From the NCBI RefSeq assembly GCF_009858335.1, contig NZ_VMSE01000001.1:1736001-1800000 (forward strand): DNA of 64,000 nucleotides. The letters run 5' to 3'. Positions within the stretch are counted from its first letter, which is position 1. The number at the start of each line of letters is the position of its first letter. The translations under genes were made by a program, and so were the position numbers. This DNA is from Methylovorus glucosotrophus (lineage in GTDB: Bacteria; Pseudomonadota; Gammaproteobacteria; Burkholderiales; Methylophilaceae). Positions 53,787 through 63,460 of this stretch are shown here, piece by piece. The notes below the pieces were generated by a model that had not been told where the DNA came from, made no database searches, and worked only from the letters and a program-made list of their open reading frames with translations.

Positions 53787-54464
53787 ATGACTATTCCCGT
53801 AATCGCCATTGATGGCCCCTCCGCTTCCGGCAAAGGTACTGTTGCGCAGCGCGTGGCAGACAAACTCGGCTTTCATTACCTTGACTCTGGCGCGCTTTAT
53901 CGCATCGTGGCCTACGCAGGCAAGCAATACAACATTGCCTGGAATCAGGGGGAAACACTGGCCGAGATGGCAGCAAAACTTGAAATCCGGTTTGAAGACG
54001 GCCAGATTTACCTGAATGGCAACATCATTACTGAAGAAGTAAGGTCTGAAGAAATCAGTCGCGGTGCGTCTGAAGTCGCCGTGCATCCGGCCGTGCGCAC
54101 CGCCCTGCTGGCCTTGCAGCATAGCTTCCGGCAAGCCCCTGGACTGGTGGCGGATGGACGCGACATGGCCACCGTGGTTTTCCCCGATGCCATTGCAAAA
54201 GTGTATTTGACAGCCAGTGCTGAGGTACGAGCTGAGAGGCGCTATAAGCAGTTGAAGGAAAAAGAAATCCATGCTAATCTACAGGATATTTTGCAGGATT
54301 TGCGAAACCGCGATACTCGCGACCAGCAACGCGCTACGGCGCCCTTGCAAAAAACAGATGATGCCATGCTTTTAGTCACTGATCAGCTCTCCATAGACCA
54401 GGCGGTTGAAAAAGTTCTCCAGCATTATCGACAGGCGTCGCAACACCTGGCGCCACAAGCGTAA
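53787..54464 (+). CDS. cmk: Cytidylate kinase
   Basis: A 225-residue nucleoside monophosphate kinase. The P-loop is GPSASGKGTVA (K16), with YLDSGALYR and GRDMATVVFPDA for CMP binding and a LRNRDTRDQQR lid. It phosphorylates CMP and dCMP. Position directly before rpsA is the standard proteobacterial order. Confidence 0.96.
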   Translation: MTIPVIAIDGPSASGKGTVAQRVADKLGFHYLDSGALYRIVAYAGKQYNIAWNQGETLAEMAAKLEIRFEDGQIYLNGNIITEEVRSEEISRGASEVAVHPAVRTALLALQHSFRQAPGLVADGRDMATVVFPDAIAKVYLTASAEVRAERRYKQLKEKEIHANLQDILQDLRNRDTRDQQRATAPLQKTDDAMLLVTDQLSIDQAVEKVLQHYRQASQHLAPQA

Positions 54465-54485
54465 AAGCAAGACCCTTTAATTATG

Positions 54486-54549
54486 CAGCACCCGTGCTAT
54501 GAGCCTCGTGGTTCATGGCTTTTTTAACTTTACCCCGCTGCCCGGCGGG
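54486..54549 (+). promoter_or_regulatory. Hairpin-rich rpsA leader
   Basis: Three short stem-loops follow one another between cmk and rpsA: AGCA-CCCG-TGCT, GAGCC-TCGT-GGTTC and CCCGC-TGCCCG-GCGGG (54534-54549). The rpsA ribosome site is weak (AGG about 11 bases from the ATG). In E. coli the rpsA leader also folds into three hairpins and is autoregulated by S1; whether this one is equivalent is inference. Confidence 0.4.
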
Positions 54550-54570
54550 TTTAATCAGGTAATTTTATTA

Positions 54571-56277
54571 ATGGCTAACCTTTCCACCCCTACCTTTACC
54601 GAAAGCTTTGCAGCTCTTTTCGAAGAAAGCCTGGCTCGCCAGGAAATGCGCTCCGGTGAAGTGATTACTGCAGAAGTAGTTTCCATCGACGACGACTTTG
54701 TTATCGTCAACGCCGGCCTCAAGTCGGAAAGCGTCATCGCAACCAGCGAATTCCGTAACGACCGCGGCGAACTCGAAGTGGCTGTTGGCGACTTCGTACA
54801 AGTTGCTATCGAAACCCTGGAAGACGGCTACGGTTCAACCAAGCTCTCCCGTGAAAAGGCGAAACGTCTTGCTGCATGGCTGGATCTGGAAAACGCCATG
54901 AACGAATCCCGCATCATCAAGGGCATGATTAATGGCCGCGTCAAGGGTGGTCTGACTGTTATGGTTAACAGCATCCGCGCCTTCCTGCCAGGTTCCCTGG
55001 TTGATCTGCGCCCTGTTAAAGACACCACGCCTTTCGAAGGCAAAGAGTGGGACTTCAAGGTTATCAAGCTGGATCGCAAGCGCAACAACGTTGTGGTATC
55101 GCGCCGCGCTGTTCTCGAAGAGAGCATGGGTGCCGATCGCGAAGCTCTGCTGGGCTCACTGAAAGAAGGCGCAGTTGTTAAGGGTATCGTCAAGAACATT
55201 ACCGATTACGGCGCATTCGTTGACCTGGGCGGTATTGATGGCCTGCTGCACATCACTGATCTGGCATGGCGTCGTGTTAAGCACCCATCCGAAGTGCTGA
55301 CTGTAGGCGAAGAAGTTGAAGCCAAGATCCTGAAGTTCGATCAAGAAAAGAACCGCGTATCGCTGGGCATCAAGCAACTGGGCGACGACCCATGGGTTGC
55401 TCTGACCCGCCGCTACCCAGTAGGCACCCGCCTGTTCGGCAAGGTAACCAACCTGACCGACTACGGCGCATTCGTTGAAATCGAGCCAGGCATTGAAGGT
55501 CTGGTACACGTTTCCGAAATGGACTGGACCAACAAGAACGTACATCCTGCCAAGATCGCCCAACTGGGTGACGAAGTAGAAGTCATGATTCTGGAAATCG
55601 ACGAAGACCGTCGCCGCCTGTCCCTGGGCATGAAGCAATGCCAGGTTAATCCATGGGATGAGTTTGCTGCCACCCACAAGAAGGGTGACAAGGTTAGCGG
55701 TCAGATCAAGTCCATCACTGACTTCGGCGTATTCATTGGTTTGCCTGGTGGCATCGACGGCCTGGTTCACCTGTCCGACCTGTCCTGGAATCAAACTGGC
55801 GAAGAAGCTATCCGCAACTTCAAGAAGGGTGACGAAGTCGCTGCTGTTGTTCTGGCTATCGACGTTGAAAAAGAGCGTATCTCTCTCGGCGTCAAGCAAC
55901 TGGACAATGATCCATTCAGCGCTTACACCACCACAAATGACAAGGGTGCCATCGTTACTGGTACCGTGAAGTCTGTGGATGCCAAGGGTGCTGTTATTAC
56001 TCTGGACGGTGAAGTTGAAGGTTACCTGCGCGCATCTGAAATCGCTCGCGAGAAGATCGAAGACGCTACCACTGCCCTGAAAGAAGGCCAGGAAGTGGAA
56101 GCACGCATCCTGAACATTGACCGCAAGAACCGCTCCATCAACCTGTCCATCAAGGCTAAGGACATCGCTGAAGAAGCGGATGCCATGCAGAAGTACAGCA
56201 ATGATGCTGGCGCTGCAGGCACCACCAACCTGGGCGCATTGCTTAAAGCGAAACTTGACGGCAAAAACAACGAGTAA
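54571..56277 (+). CDS. rpsA: 30S ribosomal protein S1
   Basis: About 568 residues from the ATG at 54571 ([13 protein letters not shown]). Six S1 RNA-binding domains are visible, with the repeated [37 protein letters not shown] and [19 protein letters not shown] motifs. It docks mRNA on the small subunit. Codon use is strongly biased compared with neighbours, as expected for a highly expressed gene. It is followed 12 bases later by ihfB. Confidence 0.97.
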   Translation: MANLSTPTFTESFAALFEESLARQEMRSGEVITAEVVSIDDDFVIVNAGLKSESVIATSEFRNDRGELEVAVGDFVQVAIETLEDGYGSTKLSREKAKRLAAWLDLENAMNESRIIKGMINGRVKGGLTVMVNSIRAFLPGSLVDLRPVKDTTPFEGKEWDFKVIKLDRKRNNVVVSRRAVLEESMGADREALLGSLKEGAVVKGIVKNITDYGAFVDLGGIDGLLHITDLAWRRVKHPSEVLTVGEEVEAKILKFDQEKNRVSLGIKQLGDDPWVALTRRYPVGTRLFGKVTNLTDYGAFVEIEPGIEGLVHVSEMDWTNKNVHPAKIAQLGDEVEVMILEIDEDRRRLSLGMKQCQVNPWDEFAATHKKGDKVSGQIKSITDFGVFIGLPGGIDGLVHLSDLSWNQTGEEAIRNFKKGDEVAAVVLAIDVEKERISLGVKQLDNDPFSAYTTTNDKGAIVTGTVKSVDAKGAVITLDGEVEGYLRASEIAREKIEDATTALKEGQEVEARILNIDRKNRSINLSIKAKDIAEEADAMQKYSNDAGAAGTTNLGALLKAKLDGKNNE

Positions 56278-56289
56278 GGCAGTCACGCC

Positions 56290-56574
56290 ATGACCAAATC
56301 TGAGCTGATTGCCAATCTGGCTGCGCGTTTTCCGCAACTGGTGGTCAAGGATGCCGAGCTTTCTGTGAAGGCCATCATTGACTCCATGGCGGATAACCTG
56401 GCCAGCGGAGAGCGCATCGAGATAAGAGGGTTCGGTAGTTTCAGTCTGAACTATCGCCCTCCCCGTCTCGGACGCAATCCCAAGACTGGCTCTAAAGTGC
56501 AGGTACCTGAAAAATACGTACCCCACTTCAAGGCCGGTAAGGAATTGCGTGAACGCGTAGACCTCGTTGAGTAA
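56290..56574 (+). CDS. ihfB: Integration host factor subunit beta
   Basis: A 94-residue DNA-bending protein of the HU/IHF family. The IHF-beta signature is [28 protein letters not shown], with the intercalating proline in RNPKTG. Together with IhfA it shapes promoters, including sigma-54 ones such as the one upstream of amtB. It is co-transcribed with rpsA and ends at a strong terminator. Confidence 0.97.
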   Translation: MTKSELIANLAARFPQLVVKDAELSVKAIIDSMADNLASGERIEIRGFGSFSLNYRPPRLGRNPKTGSKVQVPEKYVPHFKAGKELRERVDLVE

Positions 56575-56596
56575 AACTTGACGTTACTAGCAGTAC

Positions 56597-56629
56597 AAAA
56601 AGCAGCATCTTCGGATGCTGCTTTTTTTT
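56597..56629 (+). terminator. Terminator after ihfB
   Basis: A 13-bp stem AAAAAGCAGCATC / GATGCTGCTTTTT closed by a stable TTCG tetraloop, with an extended T run. Confidence 0.93.
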
Positions 56630-56713
56630 ACGCCTCTGATCTTATGACCTGCTCACTTTCCCTTATGTGATTTAAATTCGCCACATCAGACCGGCTTAGG
56701 TAAAATCCTTACC

Positions 56714-56983
56714 ATGCGCTATATATATATCCCCTTGGGCACCCTGCTCTTCATCATGTTGCTGGGGTTTGCCCTCAAAAACTCCCAGCCCGCCGAGTTG
56801 CATTATTATCTCGGCCTGATTTGGCAGGCTCCACTCTCGCTCATGCTGCTGATCACCTTCTCCATAGGCGTGCTTGCCGGCATCCTTGCCTGCGTCGGCG
56901 TGATGATCAAACAAAAGCGCCAGGTCATGAGCCTGCGTAAAGAACTTAAAACACTTAACAAAAGCACCCAGCAGGAACCTTGA
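56714..56983 (+). CDS. lapA: LapA (DUF1049) membrane protein
   Basis: An 89-residue protein with two membrane helices (about 4-22 and 40-65) and a short cytoplasmic coiled coil (MSLRKELKTLNK). It begins MRYIYIPLGTLLFIMLLGFA and carries LKNSQPAELHYYLG, the LapA pattern. It partners LapB in lipopolysaccharide assembly. It lies 4 bases before lapB. Confidence 0.92.
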   Translation: MRYIYIPLGTLLFIMLLGFALKNSQPAELHYYLGLIWQAPLSLMLLITFSIGVLAGILACVGVMIKQKRQVMSLRKELKTLNKSTQQEP

Positions 56984-56987
56984 ATTA

Positions 56988-58151
56988 ATGATGGAATTTG
57001 AATATTGGTGGCTATTGGCCCTGCCCCTGTTTTTTGCGTTGGGCTGGGTAGCCGCCCGAGTTGATATCAACCAGCTGCTTTCTGAATCGACCACACTCCC
57101 GGCCGCCTATTTCAAAGGTCTGAACTTCCTGATCACCGACCAGCACGACAAAGCCATAGAAGCCTTTGTCGAGGCGGTGGAAGCCAATGCAGACTCTCTG
57201 GAACTGCATTTCGCGCTGGGCAGCTTGTTTCGTCGCCGTGGCGAAGTGGATCGGGCGATTCACTTGCACCTCAATCTGCTGGATCGCAAGGAACTGCCCG
57301 AACAGCAAAAACTGGCCGTCATGGCAGAGCTGGCTCAGGATTATCTCAAGGCGGGTCTGCTGGACCGTGCGGAAGAACTCTTCAAATCGCTCGATGGCAG
57401 CCGCTACAAGCAGCCCGCCTTGCGCTCGCTGCTGGAAATTTATGTACGTGAACGCGAGTGGGAACGCGCCATCAAATGCGCGACCGAACTGGAACGCATC
57501 TCAGGCATTCCTTTTCGCAAGGAAATCGCCCAGTACTACTGTGAAATGGCGGTTAAATCCATACTCAACAACGACGCCCACACTGCGCGCTACGAGCTGG
57601 ATATGGCACTGGATGCCAACAAGGCGTGCGTGCGCGCCACCATCATGCTGGGCGACATGGAAGCCGCCGCGGGAGATCACAAAGCCGCCATTGCCATCTG
57701 GAAACGCATTGAATATCAGGATTCAGAGCGCATCAGCCTGGTGGCAGCCAAACTCCTGAAGAGCTACCGCGCCCTGGGCCAGAGTGAAGAAGGCCTGAAT
57801 CTGCTCGCGAGCTACCTGGAAAGCTACAAGCTGCCCACCCTGCAAACCGTGGTGTATGAAGCCACCATGGCAGAAAAAGGCCCGGAGCCTGCCGCAAAGC
57901 TGGCACGTACCGAATTGGCGAGAAAGCCCAGCCTGCAGACATTGGATCAGCTGTTACAGGCCAGAATCGCGCTGGAACCTCAGGATCAGCAAGAGACCCT
58001 GTTGATGCAGCAGACCATCCGTCGCGCCATAGGCAATCGCAATGTGTATTGCTGCGACCAGTGCGGCTTCAAGGCCAAAAACTACCACTGGCAATGCCCG
58101 GCATGCAATGCCTGGGAATCGCTCCCCTCAGAACCGACCGAAGCGCTATAA
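56988..58151 (+). CDS. lapB: LapB (YciM) lipopolysaccharide assembly protein
   Basis: A 387-residue protein. An N-terminal anchor helix (WWLLALPLFFALGWVAAR) is followed by TPR repeats (about 40-340) and a C-terminal rubredoxin-like zinc ribbon with CCDQCGF and CPACNAW. LapB adjusts LPS synthesis by regulating FtsH-driven LpxC turnover. The stop codon is immediately followed by the pyrF ATG. Confidence 0.94.
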   Translation: MMEFEYWWLLALPLFFALGWVAARVDINQLLSESTTLPAAYFKGLNFLITDQHDKAIEAFVEAVEANADSLELHFALGSLFRRRGEVDRAIHLHLNLLDRKELPEQQKLAVMAELAQDYLKAGLLDRAEELFKSLDGSRYKQPALRSLLEIYVREREWERAIKCATELERISGIPFRKEIAQYYCEMAVKSILNNDAHTARYELDMALDANKACVRATIMLGDMEAAAGDHKAAIAIWKRIEYQDSERISLVAAKLLKSYRALGQSEEGLNLLASYLESYKLPTLQTVVYEATMAEKGPEPAAKLARTELARKPSLQTLDQLLQARIALEPQDQQETLLMQQTIRRAIGNRNVYCCDQCGFKAKNYHWQCPACNAWESLPSEPTEAL

Positions 58152-58868
58152 ATGACCACGCCCGATACCAAGATCAACCCCAGGATCGTAGTTGCCCTTG
58201 ATTACGCCGATGCCCCAAGTGCATTCGCGCTGGCAAATCAGCTGGACCCCAGCCAATGCCGCCTCAAGGTGGGCAAAGAGCTTTTTACCGCCGCAGGTCC
58301 GCAGCTGGTGGAAACGCTGGTTGATAAAGGCTATGGCGTATTTCTTGACCTGAAATTCCACGATATCCCCAACACCGTGGCCAAGGCTTGCGAGGCCGCT
58401 GCCAGACTCGGCGTGTGGATGCTGAATGTGCATGCCTCGGGTGGCCAGCCCATGATGGAAGCTGCCAAAGAAGGCGTCGCCAAAAGCGGGCACCAGCCTT
58501 TGCTGATCGCCGTTACTATCCTCACCAGCATGGATCAGCAAGTGATGCAGAGCCTGGGCATTCCAGGCACCTTGCAGGATCAGGTATTACGGCTTGCCCG
58601 CCTCACGCAAGCAGCAGGCCTGGATGGCGTCGTGTGCTCCGCGCAGGAAGCGCCGGTTTTACGCAGCACCCTGGGCGAAAATTTCTGCCTGGTTACCCCT
58701 GGCATACGCCCGCGCAACGCCAGTCTGGATGATCAATCCCGTGTGGTCACCCCCGCCGATGCATTGCGCCAGGGCTCAAGCTATCTGGTGATTGGTCGCC
58801 CCATCACGCGCGCAGCCGATCCGCTGCAAGCCCTCCGTGACATAAATCACGAGATCAGTTTGATTTAA
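58152..58868 (+). CDS. pyrF: Orotidine 5'-phosphate decarboxylase
   Basis: A 238-residue enzyme making UMP. The catalytic set is K42, D66, K68 and D71 in [15 protein letters not shown], and TPGIRP binds phosphate. It belongs to the short PyrF group 1. Zero-base spacing from lapB indicates coupling, and the lapA-lapB-pyrF order is common in beta- and gammaproteobacteria. Confidence 0.96.
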   Translation: MTTPDTKINPRIVVALDYADAPSAFALANQLDPSQCRLKVGKELFTAAGPQLVETLVDKGYGVFLDLKFHDIPNTVAKACEAAARLGVWMLNVHASGGQPMMEAAKEGVAKSGHQPLLIAVTILTSMDQQVMQSLGIPGTLQDQVLRLARLTQAAGLDGVVCSAQEAPVLRSTLGENFCLVTPGIRPRNASLDDQSRVVTPADALRQGSSYLVIGRPITRAADPLQALRDINHEISLI

Positions 58869-58955
58869 AAAGGTTTTTTCAGCGCCAGAGTAATATCCCA
58901 TGAGGTCACCACGGCGTGACCGGATTTCGTCAATATCATCATGGGAGTTAAGGTA

Positions 58956-59255
58956 ATGAAAAAGAGTTTGCTTATCGCACTGGCCACCCTTTGCTTTGCG
59001 TTGAGTGCGCATGCTGCGGTGAACATCAATACAGCCTCCAAAGAAGAACTGGAAACCGTGAAAGGCATTGGCCCGGCCAAAGCCCAGGCCATCATTGATT
59101 ACCGCAAGAAAAACGGTAACTTCAAGACAGTGGAAGACTTGAACAATGTGCCTGGTTTTGGCGACAAATCGCTGGCCAAACTCAAAGGACAAGTCTCTGT
59201 CGTGGGTAAATCTGCTGCGGGCCCCATTACCACCAAAGAAAAAACCAGCCCTTAA
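58956..59255 (+). CDS. ComEA-like helix-hairpin-helix protein
   Basis: About 99 residues from the ATG at 58956, with GGGAG 8 bases upstream. A signal peptide (KKSLLIALATLCFALSAHA) leads to VNINTASKEELETVKGIGPAKAQAIIDYRK and a second hairpin EDLNNVPGFGDKSLAKL. It is a periplasmic DNA-binding ComEA-type protein, possibly for uptake of DNA. The tail is short and lysine-rich. A bidirectional terminator follows. Confidence 0.9.
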   Translation: MKKSLLIALATLCFALSAHAAVNINTASKEELETVKGIGPAKAQAIIDYRKKNGNFKTVEDLNNVPGFGDKSLAKLKGQVSVVGKSAAGPITTKEKTSP

Positions 59256-59268
59256 GCATCCCACCCAT

Positions 59269-59300
59269 AAAAAAAGCCCCGAACTTGCGGGGCTTTTTTA
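59269..59300. terminator. Bidirectional terminator between the ComEA-like gene and metG
   Basis: Stem AAAAAGCCCC (59271-59280) and GGGGCTTTTT (59289-59298) with an 8-nt loop and T runs on both strands. Confidence 0.88.
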
Positions 59301-59358
59301 TTGCGCTAGACATTGGCCTTCGGCCTTGGGAGCCGACAAGCCAATATCGCAGCCAGGC

Positions 59359-61407
59359 TTACTTGACGCGCATGCCTGGCGCAGCGCCACTATCCGGACT
59401 CAGGATATAAGGCCCGCCACGCTCATCAGAAGCTGCCAGCACCATGCCTTCTGACATGCCAAACTTCATCTTGCGTGGCGCAAGATTAGCCACCATCACG
59501 GTCAAGCGGCCTTGCAAGGTGGCTGGGTCATAAGCCGATTTGATCCCGGCAAACACCTGGCGTGGTTTTTCTTCGCCAATATCCAGTTCAAGACGCAGCA
59601 GTTTCTCGGCGCCTTCCACATGCTCCGCCGTCACAATGCGGGCGATACGCAGATCCACCTTGGCAAAGTCATCAATGCTGATGTAGTTGGCTTCAGCAGG
59701 CGCGCTGGCTGCAACGGGAGCCGCAGCAGCAGGTGCAGCAGCAGGCGTTGCCTGCAGGGATTCTTTATTGGCTTCTATCATGGCTTCTATCTGTTTGGGG
59801 TCAATGCGGGTAATCAAATGCTGGTAAGCGGCAATCGCATGGCCTGCTGGCAAGGCATTGTCCACTTGTGTCCAGTCCAGCACGGCAATATTCAGGAAGG
59901 CTTCAATCTGGCCCGCCAGCTTGGGCAATACCGGCTTGAGATACAGCGTGAGCAGGCGGAACATTTCCAGCGCAGCGGTGCACACCTGATGCAGCTCCGC
60001 TTCACGGCCAGCCTGTTTTGCCATATCCCACGGCGCGTGCTCGGCAACATAACCATTGGCTTTGTCAGCCAGCGCCATGATTTCACGCAGGGCACGGCCG
60101 TAGTCGCGCGTGTTGTAGCACTCGGCAATGCTGCTTGCCGCCTGACGCAACTCCGTGATGACAGCGTTATCCGCCAGCGCAGCCAGCTTGCCGTCAAACC
60201 GCTTGCTGATAAAGCCTGCGGTGCGGCTGGCGATATTGATGTATTTGCCGACCAGATCGCTGTTCACGCGCGCAGTGAAATCGTCCAGATTGAGGTCGAT
60301 ATCTTCCATCGAGCCATTCAGTTTGGCGGCATAGTAATAGCGCAGATATTCCGGGTTTTTCACATGCTGCAGATAGCTGCCAGCGGTGATGAAGGTGCCG
60401 CGCGACTTGGACATTTTCTCGCCATTCACCGTCAAAAAGCCGTGCGCGAAAATCTGCGTCGGCTGGCGATGACCAGAATACTTCAGGGTCGCAGGCCAGA
60501 ACAGCGCGTGGAAATACAGGATGTCCTTGCCGATGAAATGATAAAGCTCGGTCTTGCTATCGGCTTTCCAGTATTCGTCAAAATCCAGCCCTAAGCGGCT
60601 GCACAGATTCTTGAAGCTGGCCATGTAGCCGATAGGCGCATCCAGCCATACATAGAAATACTTGCCGGGGGCATCCGGAATCTCAAAGCCGAAATACGGC
60701 GCATCGCGCGAAATATCCCAATCCGACAAACCAGAGGCAAACCACTCGCCCATTTTATTGGCGGCTTCAGCCTGCAGGGTGCCAGAGCGGGTCCACTGCT
60801 GCAAAAACTCGCCGCATTCAGAAAGCTTGAAGAAATAGTGCTCGGTTTCCTTGCGCACCGGCGCCGCGCCAGACACGGCCGAGTATGGATTGATCAGCTC
60901 GGTCGGACTATACGTCGTGCCGCATACTTCGCAGGAATCACCGTATTGATCCTTGGCATGGCATTTGGGACATTCGCCCTTGATAAAGCGATCCGGCAAG
61001 AACATCTGTTTGACCGGGTCAAAAAACTGCTCAATGGTCTTGGTGGCAATCTTGCCGTTTTTCTTGAGCTCCAGGTAGATATTGCTGGCCAACTCGCGGT
61101 TTTCCGGGGCATTGGTCGAATAGTAGTTATCAAACTCCACCAGGAAACCCGAGAAATCCGCATAGTGTTCGGTGTGCACTTTGGCAATCAGCTGCTCAGG
61201 CGTAATGCCCTCTTTCTCAGCGCGCAGCATGATGGGGGTGCCATGCGTGTCATCGGCACAGACATAATGCACGGTATGGCCCTGCATTTTCTGGAAACGC
61301 ACCCAGATATCGGTCTGGATATACTCAACCAGATGCCCGAGGTGAATGCTGCCGTTGGCATACGGCAAGGCGGAAGTAACCAGGATTTTGCGGGATGATG
61401 CGGACAT
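59359..61407 (-). CDS. metG: Methionyl-tRNA synthetase
   Basis: About 682 residues from the ATG at 61407 ([10 protein letters not shown]); an earlier ATG at 61449 is possible. The HIGH-like motif is SIHLGH, the zinc knuckle is [18 protein letters not shown] and the KMSKS motif is [10 protein letters not shown]. An alanine-rich linker (about 560-575) joins a C-terminal EMAP-II/Trbp111-like tRNA-binding domain starting near [14 protein letters not shown], so it is the dimeric form. No strong ribosome site is visible. It is divergent from the Mrp gene. Confidence 0.96.
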   Translation of the reverse strand: MSASSRKILVTSALPYANGSIHLGHLVEYIQTDIWVRFQKMQGHTVHYVCADDTHGTPIMLRAEKEGITPEQLIAKVHTEHYADFSGFLVEFDNYYSTNAPENRELASNIYLELKKNGKIATKTIEQFFDPVKQMFLPDRFIKGECPKCHAKDQYGDSCEVCGTTYSPTELINPYSAVSGAAPVRKETEHYFFKLSECGEFLQQWTRSGTLQAEAANKMGEWFASGLSDWDISRDAPYFGFEIPDAPGKYFYVWLDAPIGYMASFKNLCSRLGLDFDEYWKADSKTELYHFIGKDILYFHALFWPATLKYSGHRQPTQIFAHGFLTVNGEKMSKSRGTFITAGSYLQHVKNPEYLRYYYAAKLNGSMEDIDLNLDDFTARVNSDLVGKYINIASRTAGFISKRFDGKLAALADNAVITELRQAASSIAECYNTRDYGRALREIMALADKANGYVAEHAPWDMAKQAGREAELHQVCTAALEMFRLLTLYLKPVLPKLAGQIEAFLNIAVLDWTQVDNALPAGHAIAAYQHLITRIDPKQIEAMIEANKESLQATPAAAPAAAAPVAASAPAEANYISIDDFAKVDLRIARIVTAEHVEGAEKLLRLELDIGEEKPRQVFAGIKSAYDPATLQGRLTVMVANLAPRKMKFGMSEGMVLAASDERGGPYILSPDSGAAPGMRVK

Positions 61408-61540
61408 AGTGTTTTTGAAATCGGCCTGAATGCTTGAATAGACCTGCATTTTAACAAATCAGCCCGGCTTTCACATGCGTTAACTTGGCGCATGCGTTAA
61501 AATTTGTTCTTTCAGATGCCCACCCGCAGGAAGCTTCGCC

Positions 61541-62629
61541 ATGGCCTTGACCGAATCCGATATCCAGAATGTCCTGAAAACCATCACCGACCCCAATACC
61601 GGCAAGGATTACATCAGCAGCAAATCGGCTCGCAATATCCAGCTCAAGGGCAATGACCTTTCACTGGACATCGTGCTGGGCTACCCGGCCAAGAGCGTGA
61701 TCAGCGAGATTCAAACCCAGGTAAAAAGCGCGCTGGAGCATATTCCCGGCATTGGCAGTGTCACCGTCAATGTGGGCAGCCGCATCGTGTCGCATAGCGT
61801 ACAGCGCGGCGTGCAGTTGCTGCCTGGCGTCAAGAACATCATCGCCGTGGCCTCCGGCAAGGGCGGCGTAGGCAAATCGACCACCGCCGTTAATCTGGCG
61901 CTCGCCCTGGCCGCCGAAGGTGCCAGCGTGGGGATACTCGATGCCGATATCTACGGCCCATCGCAACCGCAAATGCTGGGCATCAGCGGTCGCCCGGACA
62001 GTGCCGATGGCAAGAGCATAGAACCCATGCAAAGCCATGGCATACAAGCCATGTCGATAGGCTTTCTGGTGGATGTGGATACGCCCATGGTCTGGCGCGG
62101 CCCCATGGTCACGGGCGCACTGGAGCAACTGCTGCGCGATACCCGCTGGAAAGACCTCGATTATCTGATCATCGACCTGCCGCCTGGCACTGGCGATATT
62201 CAGCTCACGCTCTCGCAAAAAGTCCCGGTTACTGGCGCCATTATCGTGACCACCCCACAGGACATCGCCCTGCTGGACGCGCGCAAGGGACTGAAAATGT
62301 TTGAAAAAGTCGGCATCCCCATCCTCGGCATTGTAGAAAACATGAGCACGCACATTTGCTCAAACTGCGGTCACGAGGAGCATATTTTCGGCGCTGGCGG
62401 TGGCGCGGCCATGGGCAAGGATTACAACGTAGACCTGCTCGGCAGTCTGCCGCTGGATATCCGCATCCGCGAACAAGCCGACGGCGGCACACCCACCGTA
62501 GTGGCCGACCCCGACAGCAAAATCGCAGCCACCTATCGCAGCATTGCCCGCACAACGGCCATCAAGATCGCCCAGCTGGGGCTGGACCACAGTAGCAAAT
62601 TCCCCAGCATCGTCATCCAGAATACCTAG
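61541..62629 (+). CDS. apbC: Mrp/NBP35-type Fe-S carrier ATPase
   Basis: A 362-residue scaffold protein. An N-terminal DUF59-like (MIP18) domain (about 5-90) precedes a P-loop ATPase with the deviant Walker A SGKGGVGKST (K107/K112) and DADIYGPSQPQM. The C-terminal CxxC for Fe-S binding is HICSNCG (about 271). It delivers clusters to target proteins. It is divergent from metG, as in many bacteria. Confidence 0.94.
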   Translation: MALTESDIQNVLKTITDPNTGKDYISSKSARNIQLKGNDLSLDIVLGYPAKSVISEIQTQVKSALEHIPGIGSVTVNVGSRIVSHSVQRGVQLLPGVKNIIAVASGKGGVGKSTTAVNLALALAAEGASVGILDADIYGPSQPQMLGISGRPDSADGKSIEPMQSHGIQAMSIGFLVDVDTPMVWRGPMVTGALEQLLRDTRWKDLDYLIIDLPPGTGDIQLTLSQKVPVTGAIIVTTPQDIALLDARKGLKMFEKVGIPILGIVENMSTHICSNCGHEEHIFGAGGGAAMGKDYNVDLLGSLPLDIRIREQADGGTPTVVADPDSKIAATYRSIARTTAIKIAQLGLDHSSKFPSIVIQNT

Positions 62630-62645
62630 CGCATCGGATCGCCTC

Positions 62646-63383
62646 ATGGATAACACGCTCCCCTGCCCGGTTTGCAATAACCAGGCCGCTTTCTTCGATA
62701 CAGCTGATTTCAATAAATCCTGCGAGGAACGCCGGGGGATAGCGCTGCAACCCACGGGCGTGATGATTCAATACTTTCGATGCCTGGGCTGCGGCTTCTG
62801 CTTTGCGCCCGAGTTTGAGCAGTGGACGCTGGAAGACTTTTCCACACACATTTACAACGAAGATTATGTTGCGGTAGACCCGGACTATCTCAGCATACGG
62901 CCGCATGACAATGCTGACCTGCTGTCACGCAACTTCGGCAAAAATAAAGCGCGCATCCGGCATCTGGATTACGGCGGCGGCAATGGCATGATGAGCGAGC
63001 TATTGCAGGCCGAAGGCTGGAACTCGAAAAGTTACGACCCCTTCAATGACCCGGACATGCAAATCAGCTCGCTGGGCAAATTCAATTGCATTACCGCGTT
63101 TGAGGTTTTCGAGCATGTGCCCGATGTCTCCGTGCTGATGCAAAACCTGAACACCTTACTGGAAGACAAGGGCGGCATTCTGTTCAGCACCCTGCTTTCG
63201 GATGGTCAGCTGGAAGACGGCACACTGGGCTGGTGGTATGCCGCCCCGCGCAACGGCCATATCAGCCTGTTTTCAGCGCAAAGCCTGAAATGGCTTGGCC
63301 AGCGCTACGGGCTGCAATTGCGCAGCCTCACCAACGGTACACATTTGTTTTATCGGGATGTATTGCCTGACTGGTTAAGCTAG
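62646..63383 (+). CDS. SAM-dependent methyltransferase with zinc ribbon
   Basis: About 245 residues from the ATG at 62646. Two cysteine pairs (C7/C10 and C46/C49, CPVC and CLGC) form an N-terminal zinc ribbon. A class I methyltransferase fold follows, with motif I at LDYGGGNGMM and ITAFEVFEHVPD as the post-motif helix. Similar two-part proteins act in sugar or cell-surface modification. Its substrate is unknown. It lies 16 bases after the Mrp gene. Confidence 0.82.
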   Translation: MDNTLPCPVCNNQAAFFDTADFNKSCEERRGIALQPTGVMIQYFRCLGCGFCFAPEFEQWTLEDFSTHIYNEDYVAVDPDYLSIRPHDNADLLSRNFGKNKARIRHLDYGGGNGMMSELLQAEGWNSKSYDPFNDPDMQISSLGKFNCITAFEVFEHVPDVSVLMQNLNTLLEDKGGILFSTLLSDGQLEDGTLGWWYAAPRNGHISLFSAQSLKWLGQRYGLQLRSLTNGTHLFYRDVLPDWLS

Positions 63384-63399
63384 AACCCAGCGATTGAAA

Positions 63400-63440
63400 A
63401 AATAAAGCCGGAATGGCATGTGCCCATTCCGGCTTTATTT
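63400..63440. terminator. Long bidirectional terminator
   Basis: A perfect 17-bp stem (63400-63416 with 63424-63440, core AAAGCCGGAATGG) with a 7-nt loop, with T runs on both strands. It separates the convergent methyltransferase and pgl genes. Confidence 0.93.
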
Positions 63441-63460
63441 TTTACTGGCTGCCCTGACGA

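Noticed and set aside
55156..56526. A 456-codon open frame antisense to rpsA and ihfB
   Set aside because: It arises from the strong codon bias and repeated S1 domains of rpsA. No ribosome site, domain or operon context supports it.
59512..60594. A 360-codon plus-strand frame inside metG
   Set aside because: It is antisense to a full-length synthetase with all motifs; no ribosome site or domain supports it.
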